The position numbers and the translations under genes were made by a program. A stretch of DNA of 64,000 nucleotides from assembly GCA_037179515.1 (NCBI GenBank), contig JAXCGZ010000102.1, positions 1 to 64,000 on the forward strand, written 5' to 3'. Below, piece after piece: positions 1 through 64,000 of the stretch. Within the stretch, counting starts at the first letter, position 1, and each line of letters starts with the position of its first letter. The DNA is from Halocaridina rubra (lineage: Eukaryota; Arthropoda; Malacostraca; Decapoda; Atyidae). The notes beneath the pieces are model-generated. The model did no database searches. It had not been told where the DNA came from and worked only from the letters and a program-made list of their open reading frames with translations.

Positions 1-1055
1 ATATATAATTCCAAATCGATTCGGAAATTAGTTAATATCCAGCAAATACCAGTGTAACTTCACTATAAACGGTGTTTCAATCTTGCTAAAATGATTAACT
101 GAGTCATATTTTAATTACAAATTACAATTTTATCTTTATTACAACGATTAACGTACAAAAGTAAAAATAAAAATCGGACATGCTCGAAAAGGAATGAAGC
201 AAATAATAAAGTTTCTAAAAAATGAAATAGATATATAATTTCTGGAACAAAAGGAAAGGAAGAATTGAAGAATTACGCGCAAGAGGCTTTATTAACACCA
301 TCAGCCTGGAATATACACAATATAACAGCTTAATAACATAATTAACAGAAGAAAAAAAAAACAGGAAAAAATAAGAAGTGTCGTTATAAAGGCAGAAGTT
401 TGGAAAACGAAATAAAAAAAAAAATTCAGGATTATTTGTCAATAAATGTTTAGAAAAAAACATATTACAAGAATAAAGATATTGGCATTATATATAGATT
501 ATGGAATGTAATGAAATTAAAAGCAGAATACTTTACATAACAGCTTCATAATAAAATAAATTAAAAGAAAATAGAACCTTAGAGTATCGTTATAAAGGCG
601 CAACTCCTGTATAACATCTGAACATGAGACAAAAAGCAAAACATTTATTTGGGGTCTTAGGTGGTGACTAAGTCGTGTCTTGCAGACCTGTAATATTATC
701 TAAGGGGAATGATTAGTAAGTCGAAAAATATTTCCTTGTTATTTCATAGATAAGGCTAAAATACGTTTTATTCCTTCTATATTAATAAGATCATAATATA
801 CATTAGATGACCAGTGAGTGAGTTGTCTTTGATCGCCCCCCTATTCGAATGGGGTCAAATTGTGAGGCATAAAATGGTGCAATAGTCTCCAAAGTACACA
901 TTTATTAATGACCAGTGAGTAAATTACCGTAGGAGAGTGCCATGCAACCTTCAGCATTACATGCAGTGATATTCTGGTCCTGGGACCTGTTAATAAGTTT
1001 TTTTTTCATAATTAACTCCTATTTTAACTTGGACACAAGCGGATTGAAGCCGGGG
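1..1055. other. AT-rich flank, no gene seen
   Basis: This stretch is AT-rich and without recognisable coding structure. The only open frames are short and low in complexity (Phe/Leu-rich on the - strand), as expected from A/T runs. The sequence at about 800-960 holds two short similar blocks beginning 'gaccagtgagt' (near 808 and 909), suggesting a small degenerate repeat. No RNA gene or promoter could be supported. Confidence 0.5.
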
Positions 1056-3945
1056 AAATAAGAACATAAGAATAGAGGACACTGCAACATGCCTACTGGC
1101 ACACACGAGGCAGCTCCATTTTTGAATTGTATTTTCAGCATGTCTAACCTATTCTATTCTACTCTACTTATTTATTCTGTTTTTCTTTTTATGATTTTTC
1201 TAATAAGCACTAACCTATTCATACCCACCCTACCTCTGTCATATGTCTATCTAATCTACATTTGAAGGTGTCTAAGGTATTGGCATTTACTATCCTACTA
1301 GGAAGCTTGTTCCATGCATCAGCTACTCTATTACCAAACCAATTTTTACCAATTTCCCTTCTGAACCTAAATTTATCAAGCTTAAATCCATTATTACGAG
1401 TTCTGGTTTGATCATGAATTTTTAAAACTTTATTAATATCTCCCTTGTTAATCCCTTTAAACCATTTATACACTTCAATCATATCCCCCCTAACTCTTCG
1501 CCTCTCTAGAGAATGTAGATTAAGTTTTTTTAATCTGTCCTCATATGGTAGATTTCTGATATTGTGTATCATCTTGGTCATTCTTCGTTGCACTCTCTCC
1601 AAGGATTCAATTTCCATTCTATAATAGGGTGACCAGAATTGCACAGCATAATCTAAATGGGGCCTAACTAATGCAAGATAGAGCTGCAAAATAACTTTTT
1701 CCGTCCTATTGCTGACGCTTCTTGAGATAAATCCTAAAATTCTGTTTGCTTTATTTCTGACTGCTGTGCATTGCTCTCTTGGCTTAAGACTACTACTCAC
1801 AAGAACTCCCAAATCCCTTTCACACTGAGAACTCATAATTTCATGGTTATTTAGCTTATAACTAGTATTGTCTTTTATAGTACCCATTTTAACTACTTTA
1901 CATTTTTCAACATTAAATTCCATTTGCCATTTGTCCGACCATTCAGATAATCTATTTAGATCTTCCTGTAAAGCATGAATGTCTTCTTTTCCATTTATAG
2001 TTCTACCTATTTTAGTGTCGTCTGCGAATTTACTTAGGTTACTACTGATATCCGAATCCAGATCATTTAGATATACGATGAATAATAGAGGACCCAGTAC
2101 CGAGCCTTGTGGTACCCCGCTTGTAACCGAGCCCCACTCTGATTTCTCTCCATTTATGCAAACCCTCTGTTTTCTGTCTTTTAACCATTGTTTGATCCAT
2201 CTGAGCACAGCTCCTCCTATACCATGAGCTTCCAGCTTTTTAACTAATCTTTTGTGAGGAACTCTATCAAAAGCTTTGCTAAAATCTAGATATATTGTAT
2301 CATATTCTTTGCCACAATCTACTGCCTCGTAAACTTCTGAATAAAAAGACAGTAAGTTTGTAAGGCACGAAAAACCCTTAAGAAACCCGTGTTGTGAAAG
2401 TTTTATCAGTCTGTGTAATTCTAGATGTGCCCTTATTTTATTTGCAATTATGGATTCTAGAATCTTACCCACTGTTGACGTTAAACTTACCGGCCTATAA
2501 TTATTCTTTTTAACACGTTCTCCTTTTTTAAATATGGGTACCACATCTGCCAATTTCCACTCCATGGGTACCGATCCTAATTTTATTGAATTATTAAATA
2601 ATGCAGTTAGAGGACAACTAAGCTCTTCCTTGCATTCCTTTAATATTCTAGCATATATTCCATCAGGTCCCGGAGATTTATGAGCCTTTAATTTATCTAT
2701 TTCTTTTATTACCTCCTCTCTCGTAATATTTATTGAACTAAGTATATTATCGGGACTGTCTCTGTAAATGGATTCTACTTCCGGAATATTTTCCAAGTTT
2801 TCATTTGTAAATACAGATAAGAAATAATCATTTAAACATGTACACATCACTTTATCGTCATCTGTGATATGGCCATTGGCTACTTCAATTGGTCCGACTT
2901 TTTCCTTAAATTTTGTTTGATAATGTTGATAAAACCCTTTAGGATTTTCTTTAGCTTCTCCTGCTATTCGAACTTCGTATTTTCTTTTCGACTCTCTAAC
3001 TATCTTTTTAACTTCCCTGTTTAACTGTATATATTGCTGCCTCACCTGCTCTTCACCTCTTTTTAGTTTCCTGTATATTCCTCTTTTAATACCTATAAGA
3101 TTCTTTATTCTATTGTTCATCCATTTAGGGTCATTTTTTCTTGATCTGCAATGTTTCATGGGAATATAGTCTCTCTGACTATTCTTAAGAGTCATGACAA
3201 AATTGTTATATTCCTCATCCAAATTTATATTAACTGACGGGCTGCTGTTCTTTCCTGTGAGAGAATTTAATGTATTGATCTTATCTTGTGATAATCCTTG
3301 GCATGTGGTACCCAAATTTCGGGGTAATCCGCTACCTGCGACCTGACCTGCTGGATTAACTACCCACATCTGTACCCCAGAAATCCCTTCCCATACCTCA
3401 TTAGATAATTTAGTTTTTAAGCCCTCAAAATCTCCTGCTCTAAAGTTTGGAACAATATTCTTATTTTCCTTTATAGTTTCCTTGAAAATTATGGTAAATC
3501 TAATGGAATCATGGTCACTGTTGCCCAATTTTTCACCAACTTCTAAATTTGTAACCATATTCTCTCTATTACTAAGAACTAAATCTAGTGTATTCACCCC
3601 CCGTGTTGCTTCATGTACATGCTGAGAAAGGAAATTGTCTTCTACTACTTCCTAAAACTCCTTAGAGCTACTATCACCTGTTATGGTTTCCCAGTTAATA
3701 TGTCTAAAATTAAAATCGCCTACAATGCAAACTCTATTTGACCTGCTCACTTTAGAAATTTCATCGTATATAACTTGCGACTCTATATTATCTAGATCAG
3801 GTGGTCTGTAGACTACTCCTACAACTAGACTTTCTATATTATTTTTAATTTCAACCCATAAGGTTTCTGAATTTAGATTTGTCTTAATTCCAGACTGGAT
3901 GCTCTTCCTACCACCCCGCTGCTGGCTAGAACATAGGTCTGTCAT
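1056..3945 (-). mobile_element. CR1-like non-LTR retrotransposon (LINE), 5'-truncated copy
   Basis: The - strand carries the end of an endonuclease domain, a complete reverse transcriptase domain and a short 3' UTR (1056-1218). The 3' terminus is made of short direct repeats of the type 'ttcttatg', the kind of microsatellite-like tail seen in CR1/L2-group elements. A second copy of the same family lies on the + strand at 14507-15612, and the two align closely through the RT and the 3' UTR. The 5' part of the endonuclease is missing, or lies in the unrecognised DNA upstream of 3945. The clade assignment is from motif recognition only. Confidence 0.85.
1219..3945 (-). pseudogene. LINE endonuclease/reverse transcriptase ORF, broken by one stop codon
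   Basis: The frame reads from 3945 down to 1219 with a single in-frame TAG at 3652-3654, between the endonuclease part (3655-3945) and the RT part. The endonuclease part shows 'GVVYRPP' and 'GDFNFRHINW', typical of the apurinic endonuclease domain. The RT part has 'YRPVSLTS', the catalytic palm motif 'FSKAFDRVPH', 'GVPQGSVLGPLLF' and the active-site box 'FADD' at about 2018-2029. It ends with the conserved CR1-like C-terminus 'NRVADAWNKLP'. The frame is otherwise intact over about 900 codons, so the copy is young. A stretch at about 3285-3375 (around 'NPAGQVAG') reads unlike the rest of the protein and may be a small in-frame insertion. Confidence 0.8.
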
Positions 3946-4229
3946 CCCCCAAATGGGGGGTTACAGACTCTATGGCAGTCCCCTTATATGCCAGCAACAT
4001 CTGGTGTTCCCCAGCGCCAATAATTAGTAACATTACCTGTATATCAGGTAATTAGGATTGGTATCACAAGGAAGGTTGGGGGTGAAAGCCTTCTGGGACC
4101 CCAGTTAGGAAAGATCATTCATTTAGACACTGAAATATTGCTATTCATATGACTTTTTCTGGAATTGTATATCAGTATCAGTTGTATGTCATAGAAAATC
4201 ATGTTCAAGTCAATCATGAGCCTTAGCAT

Positions 4230-4445
4230 CACTATCAACAGAAAATCCGTACTCAATTATGCTGTGGGTGACTCAAGCAGGTTGGGGGGAATTTTTGGCA
4301 ATCATTAATCACCAAGAAGCTTAGAGCAGCGATCAGAGTATGTTTGGCTTGTTGTGAATGTGTGCTTTGACTCGGCCACTCCCCTTTCAAGGGGGATTGC
4401 GACCATTGTATTTGTATATACTCTCTAGCAATGCATTATAGACTG
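4230..4445 (+). repeat. Dispersed foldback/MITE-like element, partial copy
   Basis: This copy ends with the recurrent block 'gtgctttgactcggccac' followed by a G-rich stretch. The same block ends related copies near 9000, 17570, 18830, 22470 and 57190 and appears inverted at 11500, 19990, 22190 and 57060. It has one clear terminal arm here. It carries no coding capacity. Confidence 0.6.
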
Positions 4446-4809
4446 CTTTCTAGGAGTGTCTGGATGCATAGCCCCTCACTCCTTAGTTTAGTAAGAACGT
4501 TGTTATTATTATCATGATATTAAATTAGGTTTGGTTTGGTTAGCAGAGTTGAATTTAAGTCATTATCACTGCCAATCAATTAGTGTTTTTAGTTGTTTTA
4601 TTTGGTTGATGTTTTCCCAATCTTAAAAATTATGTGTCTCAATCTCAATCCTCTCAAGGTCGCTAGATATAGGGTGTGTAACTCAAAAATGGCTTATTTC
4701 TGATAGAATTAATTTTTGAAACTTAATTAGATCACACAAAAGAATTATTATATAAAACATAATTCAGTGTCCAAATCATTTATGGTATAAATTTCTCACA
4801 GTTTATAAC

Positions 4810-4980
4810 ACTTGGTGTTTTATGTATCACAGTTATTCCCCATTCAAATGGGGGTGGATTCAGACATGTTTATGGTGTGGGTTTAAGGCTGGATGCTCTT
4901 TTTAATCCCCCGCTGTGGGATCGGACCCACGTCAGTCTCTTCCTTACTTGCACGCTCTACCACTGAGCTGCAATTACCAT
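4810..4980 (-). repeat. tRNA-derived SINE
   Basis: On the - strand a tRNA-like head starts near 4977 with an A-box-like 'gctcagtggtagagcg', followed by a B-box-like 'gggtccgatccca' near 4925. It leads into a body ending in 'tccacccccatttgaatggg'. That body recurs in SINE copies throughout the window (20515, 20945, 21765, 53560, 57476, 57651, 63642 and 63812). It is a SINE and not a functional tRNA gene, since no acceptor-stem pairing is evident. Confidence 0.65.
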
Positions 4981-5714
4981 TAATTTTTAGCTTATAGGCT
5001 GCATGTGGTATTGATACTCATGTGAGGCTAGGTTGGATTATTAGGCTACTGTAGGTAAATTAGTAATACCAAGAAATCAGTCGGTGCTATTTTACCATGC
5101 GGTCTCCCTCACTCTCTGTAGCCTGTTGTACCCTAACAAGCTTAGGTTAGATTTGATTTGTTTTGGATAAGACCCCATCACCGCATGATTAATAAGCACT
5201 AGTCATAATTTGGGTAGGACTGGACTTTATGAACTTAGGAACCCAGATTAGAACATGCAAGCATTAATTTCTCAGTCTTGTTTAAAACCCCTTCCCCCAG
5301 AAGAACATGAGGGTAATTTCCAAAATTGGACCCAGGCGTCATTAGGAAGTGTTGTTTATAATTTTCCAAAACAAATCAAACTTAGCCATTTTTGGGTAGG
5401 TTTGGGTACAACAGACTACAGATAGAGAGTAGATTGCACGCTAAAGTAGCACCCATCACTCGTACTCTTCTCTCCCATTCGTTGACAAACCAACTAAACA
5501 GGATAGAGGAGTGGAGGCATTATCTACCCAAAATACAGAAATCAAAGATGAGGATGGGTAGGTATAGAGTATGTTTATACCTGTTACCGATATAATTTAG
5601 TTACAGAGCTGGTCACCCTGCTCAAGCAGCTTGATATAACAGCTTGTTTTACATTAAGAAAGAAAAATTGTGTTGATTTCAGGATTGCAGCACAGTATAA
5701 TTCTTCTTCAGGAA

Positions 5715-10617
<4,903 letters not shown>

Positions 10618-11041
10618 ACGATTTTGGGCTTGGGATGTTTGGCACAGCCACTTTCGTGCCAGCTATTTTGGGCACTGAACGTATATAGTGACAACCCATT
10701 TTGGCAGCAACCTTGTTGACAGGTGTTTAGAAGATTTCTATACTTTCAAAACCCAACCTAACCATCTTTACAATATGAATGCCATCAAAACGGCTGCATG
10801 CAAAAATGGTATCGCCCAAAGTCCCATCCCGAACATTTTGTATCACTGCCTTATGACAGAATAAGTAACAAAGTAAAGCATTGTGTTATTTCTTGCATTG
10901 TAAGAATAATTCTTAGAAGAACATTAGCATCTGTTTGGGAATTGGCTAATGCTCATGAAAATTTTTGGCCATTATTTTTATTAATCAGGATGATTATTTT
11001 CAGTGATTTATGTATTAAAGTAATTAGAATATTTTTTAGTG

Positions 11042-11047
11042 AATAAA
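11042..11047 (+). promoter_or_regulatory. Candidate HtrA2 polyadenylation signal
   Basis: A canonical AATAAA, 425 bases after the HtrA2 stop codon, followed about 45 bases later by the GT-rich stretch 'ttgttttgtgtgcc'. Other AATAAA motifs lie further on (11329, 12311), so the site used is uncertain. Confidence 0.4.
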
Positions 11048-12404
11048 ATGAGTTCTTTCCAATTATTACTATTTCATCAAGTCCTTTATAGATCATTGTT
11101 TTGTGTGCCTTGGTAAATTGAATTAGTTCTAGATTAATGGCCAACTTTTTAAACCTCAATTGAAATTTCGTGAACTTTATGAAATTGAACTCATTGTTTA
11201 TTGTAGACTATGTCACTTCTTGGTAATGTGAGAACTTTTTATATTGTTGAGATTATATGAAAATAGAATACAGTATTGATCTCAAATTATATTCTTTATG
11301 CTGTCTATTTAGGTATAAGTACTAAAGAATAAAAGTAAAAGTTGAATGTATTAAAAGGAAAATGTGAATTATTTCATTGAGCTCGTTTCCTTGGTTCTCA
11401 GGTTATTAGTTACTTTGTGTGTGTTTTTTTTTTCTTTATAATACCATCTCAAATAGGATCAAAAGGGATCAATAAATGACTTATACAGTGGCTGCAATCC
11501 CTCTTTGAAGGGGGATGGCAAAGTCAAAGCACACTTTGATCCAATTGGAATACCTTATTCAGCTCAAGTCTCACCTTTAATATCCTAACTACCCTTCATG
11601 AGGTGTAGTCAAGCATTGTATAAACACAGCCATTGCTTGACTACAAACAATCAGTGCAAACCTGGTATTTGATTGAAAGTAAGAATTAAGAGAATGTTAT
11701 GATTTTGGCGCCTTGTTCATTTCCACAGGAGAGGTGTCTTGCAAAAAAAGGTAAACGGTGATTTTTTATTTTTCTGATTTGTATATGGGCAATAAATAGT
11801 GTTAATACTTTTCATTCTCCTATTTCTGCCTTTTTCTTAAGCTGCTACTTTTTCTTCAGTATTTTCTTGGTGCTTTGGCCCAATGTGGGCAAGTTTCTTT
11901 ACCCATCCCGATATAACGCTCGTAAAGAAAAAATAAATAGAATTGATATACAACTTTATGTGAAGTAAGAAGAACGGTTTGCAATGTCACTTTGTGACAG
12001 TCATACATAATATCAATTTTTAAGTGGATTAACATTAAATACTCTGAAGGAGAGTTGTGTAGTTATTGAAATCACGAGATAATATTTGCTTCAGTACATT
12101 CACATAGAGATCTGTCATAACTACATGGGACCCCACAGGCTGGTCAACTAGTGTTGAAATTTTTTTTTATTTATACTACATATTCAAACTTATGTTTGTC
12201 ATTGATAAAGAAATCAAGAATTGTTCTGGAAAAAAATATGATAATGTACATAATTTAATTTGTATATAAAGAGGAGTTGATGCATTATTTTGTAGTGTAC
12301 AAGCCATGTTGAATAAACATATGAAGAATTGACTAAATGGTTTTTCTTATGTATACGTTTCATTGATATATATTTTTCAATATTATTTTACGAAGATTTT
12401 ACCT

Positions 12405-12480
12405 CCTACTTTAGGATTCGAACCTTGGCTCTGTAGAAAATGAATCCATAACTTAGTGCACATGGCCACAAATGTCATAA
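12405..12480 (-). repeat. tRNA-like SINE head
   Basis: The - strand reads 'gtggccatgtgcactaag' (A-box region) and then a perfect B-box-like 'ggttcgaatcct'. It is tRNA-derived by these promoter boxes, but no paired acceptor stem or anticodon arm is visible, so it is not called a tRNA gene. Confidence 0.5.
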
Positions 12481-12904
12481 AACATAATAGTAAACCATAA
12501 ATGTGACCGTATTGTAATGCTCTATTTATTAACTTGTCTGTACTGGCAAAAATTTATATGTTAGCTAGTCATTTGTCAAATGTCCCTTTTTATAGTGAGT
12601 GTCATTTTAAGTTCAAATTTTGGCAACCTTAGTTCAAAATGCTGTTAGGATTAGGGTTGCCAGACGTTTGAACATAAAAAAAAAATACTATTAAAAAGAC
12701 AGTCATAGGAAAAATTCTTGCCAAACCTGTCAAGCCTTTTTTTTTTTTTTTTTTTTTTAGATTCTCCACCCACGGGTGGGTGGAACGGGTCATGGAGGAC
12801 CCATAGGGTGGTCGCCTGCATTAGCTGGTCGGCAAGGTGATAAAATTATAGAGCACTATGGGACCCATAATAATTCTGAATATCTTTAGATATATCACTC
12901 CATC

Positions 12905-12995
12905 TTACATTGTTTTGTTGATGTGGTTAAGCACACTAAGCTTTGGACTCTTGTTCCACTGAGCCCAAGTTCGAATCCCGGACGTAATAAAGCTT
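12905..12995 (+). repeat. tRNA-like SINE head
   Basis: The + strand shows 'gtggttaagcacactaagc' followed by the B-box 'gttcgaatccc' and then a non-tRNA tail. The similarity to the reverse strand of 12405-12480 suggests the same SINE family in opposite orientation. Confidence 0.5.
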
Positions 12996-13097
12996 ATAAG
13001 AACACAAAAAAGTGAATTTCTATGATACGGTGGCCTTGCTCGAGGCTTGATAGTACAAGTTAAAACATGGTATAAAGTGAATACATGCTGGCCTTCA

Positions 13098-13154
<57 letters not shown>

Positions 13155-13197
13155 ATAATAATTATTATTATTATTATTACTATTATTATTATTATAA

Positions 13198-13228
<31 letters not shown>

Positions 13229-13292
13229 TATCATTATTATTATTATTATTATTATTATGATTATTATTATTATTGTTATTATTATTTTTATT
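13098..13292. repeat. (ATT)n trinucleotide array
   Basis: About 195 bases of near-perfect ATT with a few interruptions (AT-to-TA phase shifts, single C or G substitutions). Open frames in every phase here are products of the repeat and are not genes. Confidence 0.95.
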
Positions 13293-13697
13293 GCTGTTGT
13301 TGTTGCAAAAATTATACGTGTGATAGGGAGACAGGATCCGTGATCTTATTTCAAGACGACAAGATGAGTACTCATTCATAAATTAAAATGTCATTCATAT
13401 TAGTTTTACCTTAAGTTTGTGATTTAAATAAACGTAAATAGTGTCTGAAAGGCTTTGAATGGCATTAGTCTTACTTAAGGAGTGGATATCTAAAAATATG
13501 TATATTTTTAAAATATTGTATTGATAAATATTATACTATGCGTATTTATATATTTAAAATATATTTATTTTTAATTCAAAATTAATAAATGGTAATATTT
13601 TTGCCTAGTAAGCCAAAGAAATATGTTCGAATGCCAGAGAGTTGACGTGTCCATAACTGAAATTTGAGTGAAGTATACAACTCCTTTTAAAAGTTCA

Positions 13698-13733
13698 ATA
13701 ATAATAATGATAATAATAATAATAATAATAATG

Positions 13734-13791
<58 letters not shown>
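13698..13791. repeat. (AAT)n trinucleotide array
   Basis: About 31 AAT units with two ATG-type interruptions near the left end. Confidence 0.95.
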
Positions 13792-13793
<2 letters not shown>

Positions 13794-14114
13794 TATATCA
13801 GCTTATTTTTTGTTCGAGTAATTTGTGGAATGCAAAAGTGTTTCTGAATATGAAATAAGAAAGGGTGTATGCTATTAATATATATTTTTTTTCTGTGCGC
13901 ATGGTGGCTTTTAAATTTATGTGACATTAATATTCATGATTCTTTAAAAACTGGCTATAAATACCTAATTCCTAAAGTTAAAGAAGATAAAAATAAAGAT
14001 TATGCGTGAAAAGATAGATAATCTCCCTGAGGCGTCTGCATAAGAAAGAGAGAGAAGAAGAACCGCCAATGACATATTATTGGAACCGATGAAGGTAAAC
14101 AGCTGAGTTGTACG

Positions 14115-63334
<49,220 letters not shown>

Positions 63335-63641
63335 GTAAGTGCAATTTTGTCCCTAATGGGGATGGTAATGTACTGTCCCCGGGTTCAATCCTGGCTTTCA
63401 CCGTCTCATGCTATTACTGAAAATTGAGCAATAAATTGTGGGGTCAGTGATTTTCTCTAGGTCTGCCTGATTATGCTGCCACTGCCTGGAGATCACTGGG
63501 TCCACGTGAATTGAGAGGGGGCTTGGGACCTGGGTATATGGTAAGTATATAGTTGGGCTCTTTTGCTTTCAGTCTCTTGCTTCTGCCTTTCATTAGAGAA
63601 ATTTAATCTTGAATGATGGGGAAGGAAGTCTTCCACTCTAG

Positions 63642-63811
63642 TCATAATTGCCAACTAGCACAATGGCCAAAATATTTGACTCATGAAGTGACATGCTGCA
63701 GATGGAGCCCACCGCAGAGCATTAGGAAGGACATCCAACCTTAATTTCTCAGCTCCAACATGTCTGTGTCCACCCCCATAATGGGGATTAAGAGTGGCAC
63801 CTAAAATGGCA
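63642..63811 (+). repeat. tRNA-derived SINE
   Basis: Contains 'cattaggaaggacatccaac', 'aacatgtctgtgtccaccc' and 'ccataatggggattaagag', then 'cacctaaaatggcaaacaa'. Confidence 0.65.
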
Positions 63812-63985
63812 AACAATGCGAGAGCCAACTAAGTTGTTGGGGGAGCATGGCACTGGGACTTCCCCACCGTGGGGCATTAGGTAGGGCACCCAGCTTAAAA
63901 TTTCCTAGCTCCAACCTGTCTGTGTCCACCCCCATAATGGGGATTAAGAATGGCACCTAAAATGGCAAACAACACGAGAGCCAAC
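63812..63985 (+). repeat. tRNA-derived SINE, adjacent second copy
   Basis: Repeats the body of the preceding SINE ('cattaggtagggcacccag', 'cctgtctgtgtccaccccc') and its right flank ('cgagagccaact' occurs after both). This suggests a local tandem duplication and not two separate insertions. Confidence 0.6.
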
Positions 63986-64000
63986 TTAATGGATTGAGGA

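Larger units (their letters stand above)
3946..5714. other. Intergenic repeats upstream of HtrA2; no gene seen
   Basis: The segment upstream of the HtrA2 start has no supported exon. It contains one copy of a dispersed element at 4230-4445 and a tRNA-derived SINE at about 4810-4980, listed separately. The HtrA2 5' UTR and promoter must lie near its right end, but no TATA box or initiator stands out. A possible splice acceptor ('tgatttcag', ending at 5682) sits 32 bases before the start codon, so the 5' UTR may be spliced. Confidence 0.4.
10618..14114. other. HtrA2 3' flank and intergenic repeats before TANGO1
   Basis: No further exon is supported between the HtrA2 stop and the TANGO1 start. 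The stretch holds the HtrA2 3' UTR, one arm of the foldback element (about 11488-11560), a copy of the 'aatgtgggcaagtttcttta' repeat (about 11878-11935), two tRNA-like SINE heads, a poly-T run (12737-12758) and two trinucleotide arrays. The TANGO1 promoter should lie at the right end, but no core promoter motif was recognised. Confidence 0.5.

Noticed and set aside
12905..12995. Functional tRNA gene
   Set aside because: A- and B-box-like sequences are present, but there is no acceptor-stem pairing and the sequence continues into a repeat tail; the related copy at 12405-12480 supports a SINE.

Overview
The window looks like nuclear DNA of an arthropod, most probably a decapod crustacean. The evidence is spliced genes with long introns, many (AT)n and (ATT)n microsatellites, tRNA-derived SINEs, CR1-like LINEs and scattered TTAGG tracts. 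The species cannot be named from sequence alone. Two protein-coding genes are clear, both on the + strand and head to tail.

Layout. 1-5.6 kb: AT-rich DNA, a 5'-truncated CR1-like LINE (- strand) and dispersed repeats. 5.7-10.6 kb: a complete seven-exon HtrA2/Omi gene (444 codons) with mitochondrial presequence, membrane anchor, trypsin-like protease with its H-D-S triad, and PDZ domain. 10.6-14.1 kb: 3' flank and repeats. 14.1-63.3 kb and beyond: a TANGO1 (MIA3) orthologue. Its exon 1 carries the signal peptide and the start of the SH3-like domain, exon 2 the middle of that domain and exon 3 its end. Exon 3 then runs on for about 29.6 kb. The transmembrane exon and the first cytosolic coiled-coil exons lie at 60.4, 62.0 and 63.3 kb, and the gene leaves the window at the right edge. 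Introns hold microsatellites, minisatellites, MITE-like elements, SINEs and two more LINE fragments.

The striking feature is TANGO1 exon 3. In one exon it encodes about 9,850 residues of ER-lumenal sequence, so the predicted protein exceeds 10,000 residues; human TANGO1 has about 1,900. Most of the exon consists of five arrays with an 11-residue (33-bp) period plus a sixth array of 17 units of 14 residues (42 bp). Four of the 11-residue arrays share a degenerate consensus, x-E-x-x-[VA]-[ED]-[ED]-[IM]-x-[VIL]-x, as if one 33-bp minisatellite had repeatedly expanded, diverged and re-expanded. One array contains six recent copies of a ~411-bp higher-order unit. The reading frame breaks only once, by one extra base at 32484-32485, exactly where that higher-order array starts. 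The giant exon does not join in phase to the next obvious exon at 54260. A 26-nt microexon at 52311-52336 with good splice signals repairs the phase exactly.

Functional context. TANGO1 sits at ER exit sites, binds bulky cargo through its lumenal SH3-like domain and recruits COPII coat and membrane through its cytosolic part. A lumenal segment roughly nine times the human length, and highly acidic, is a drastic change in the part between cargo-binding head and membrane. HtrA2 is a mitochondrial quality-control protease; nothing in the sequence links the two genes functionally.
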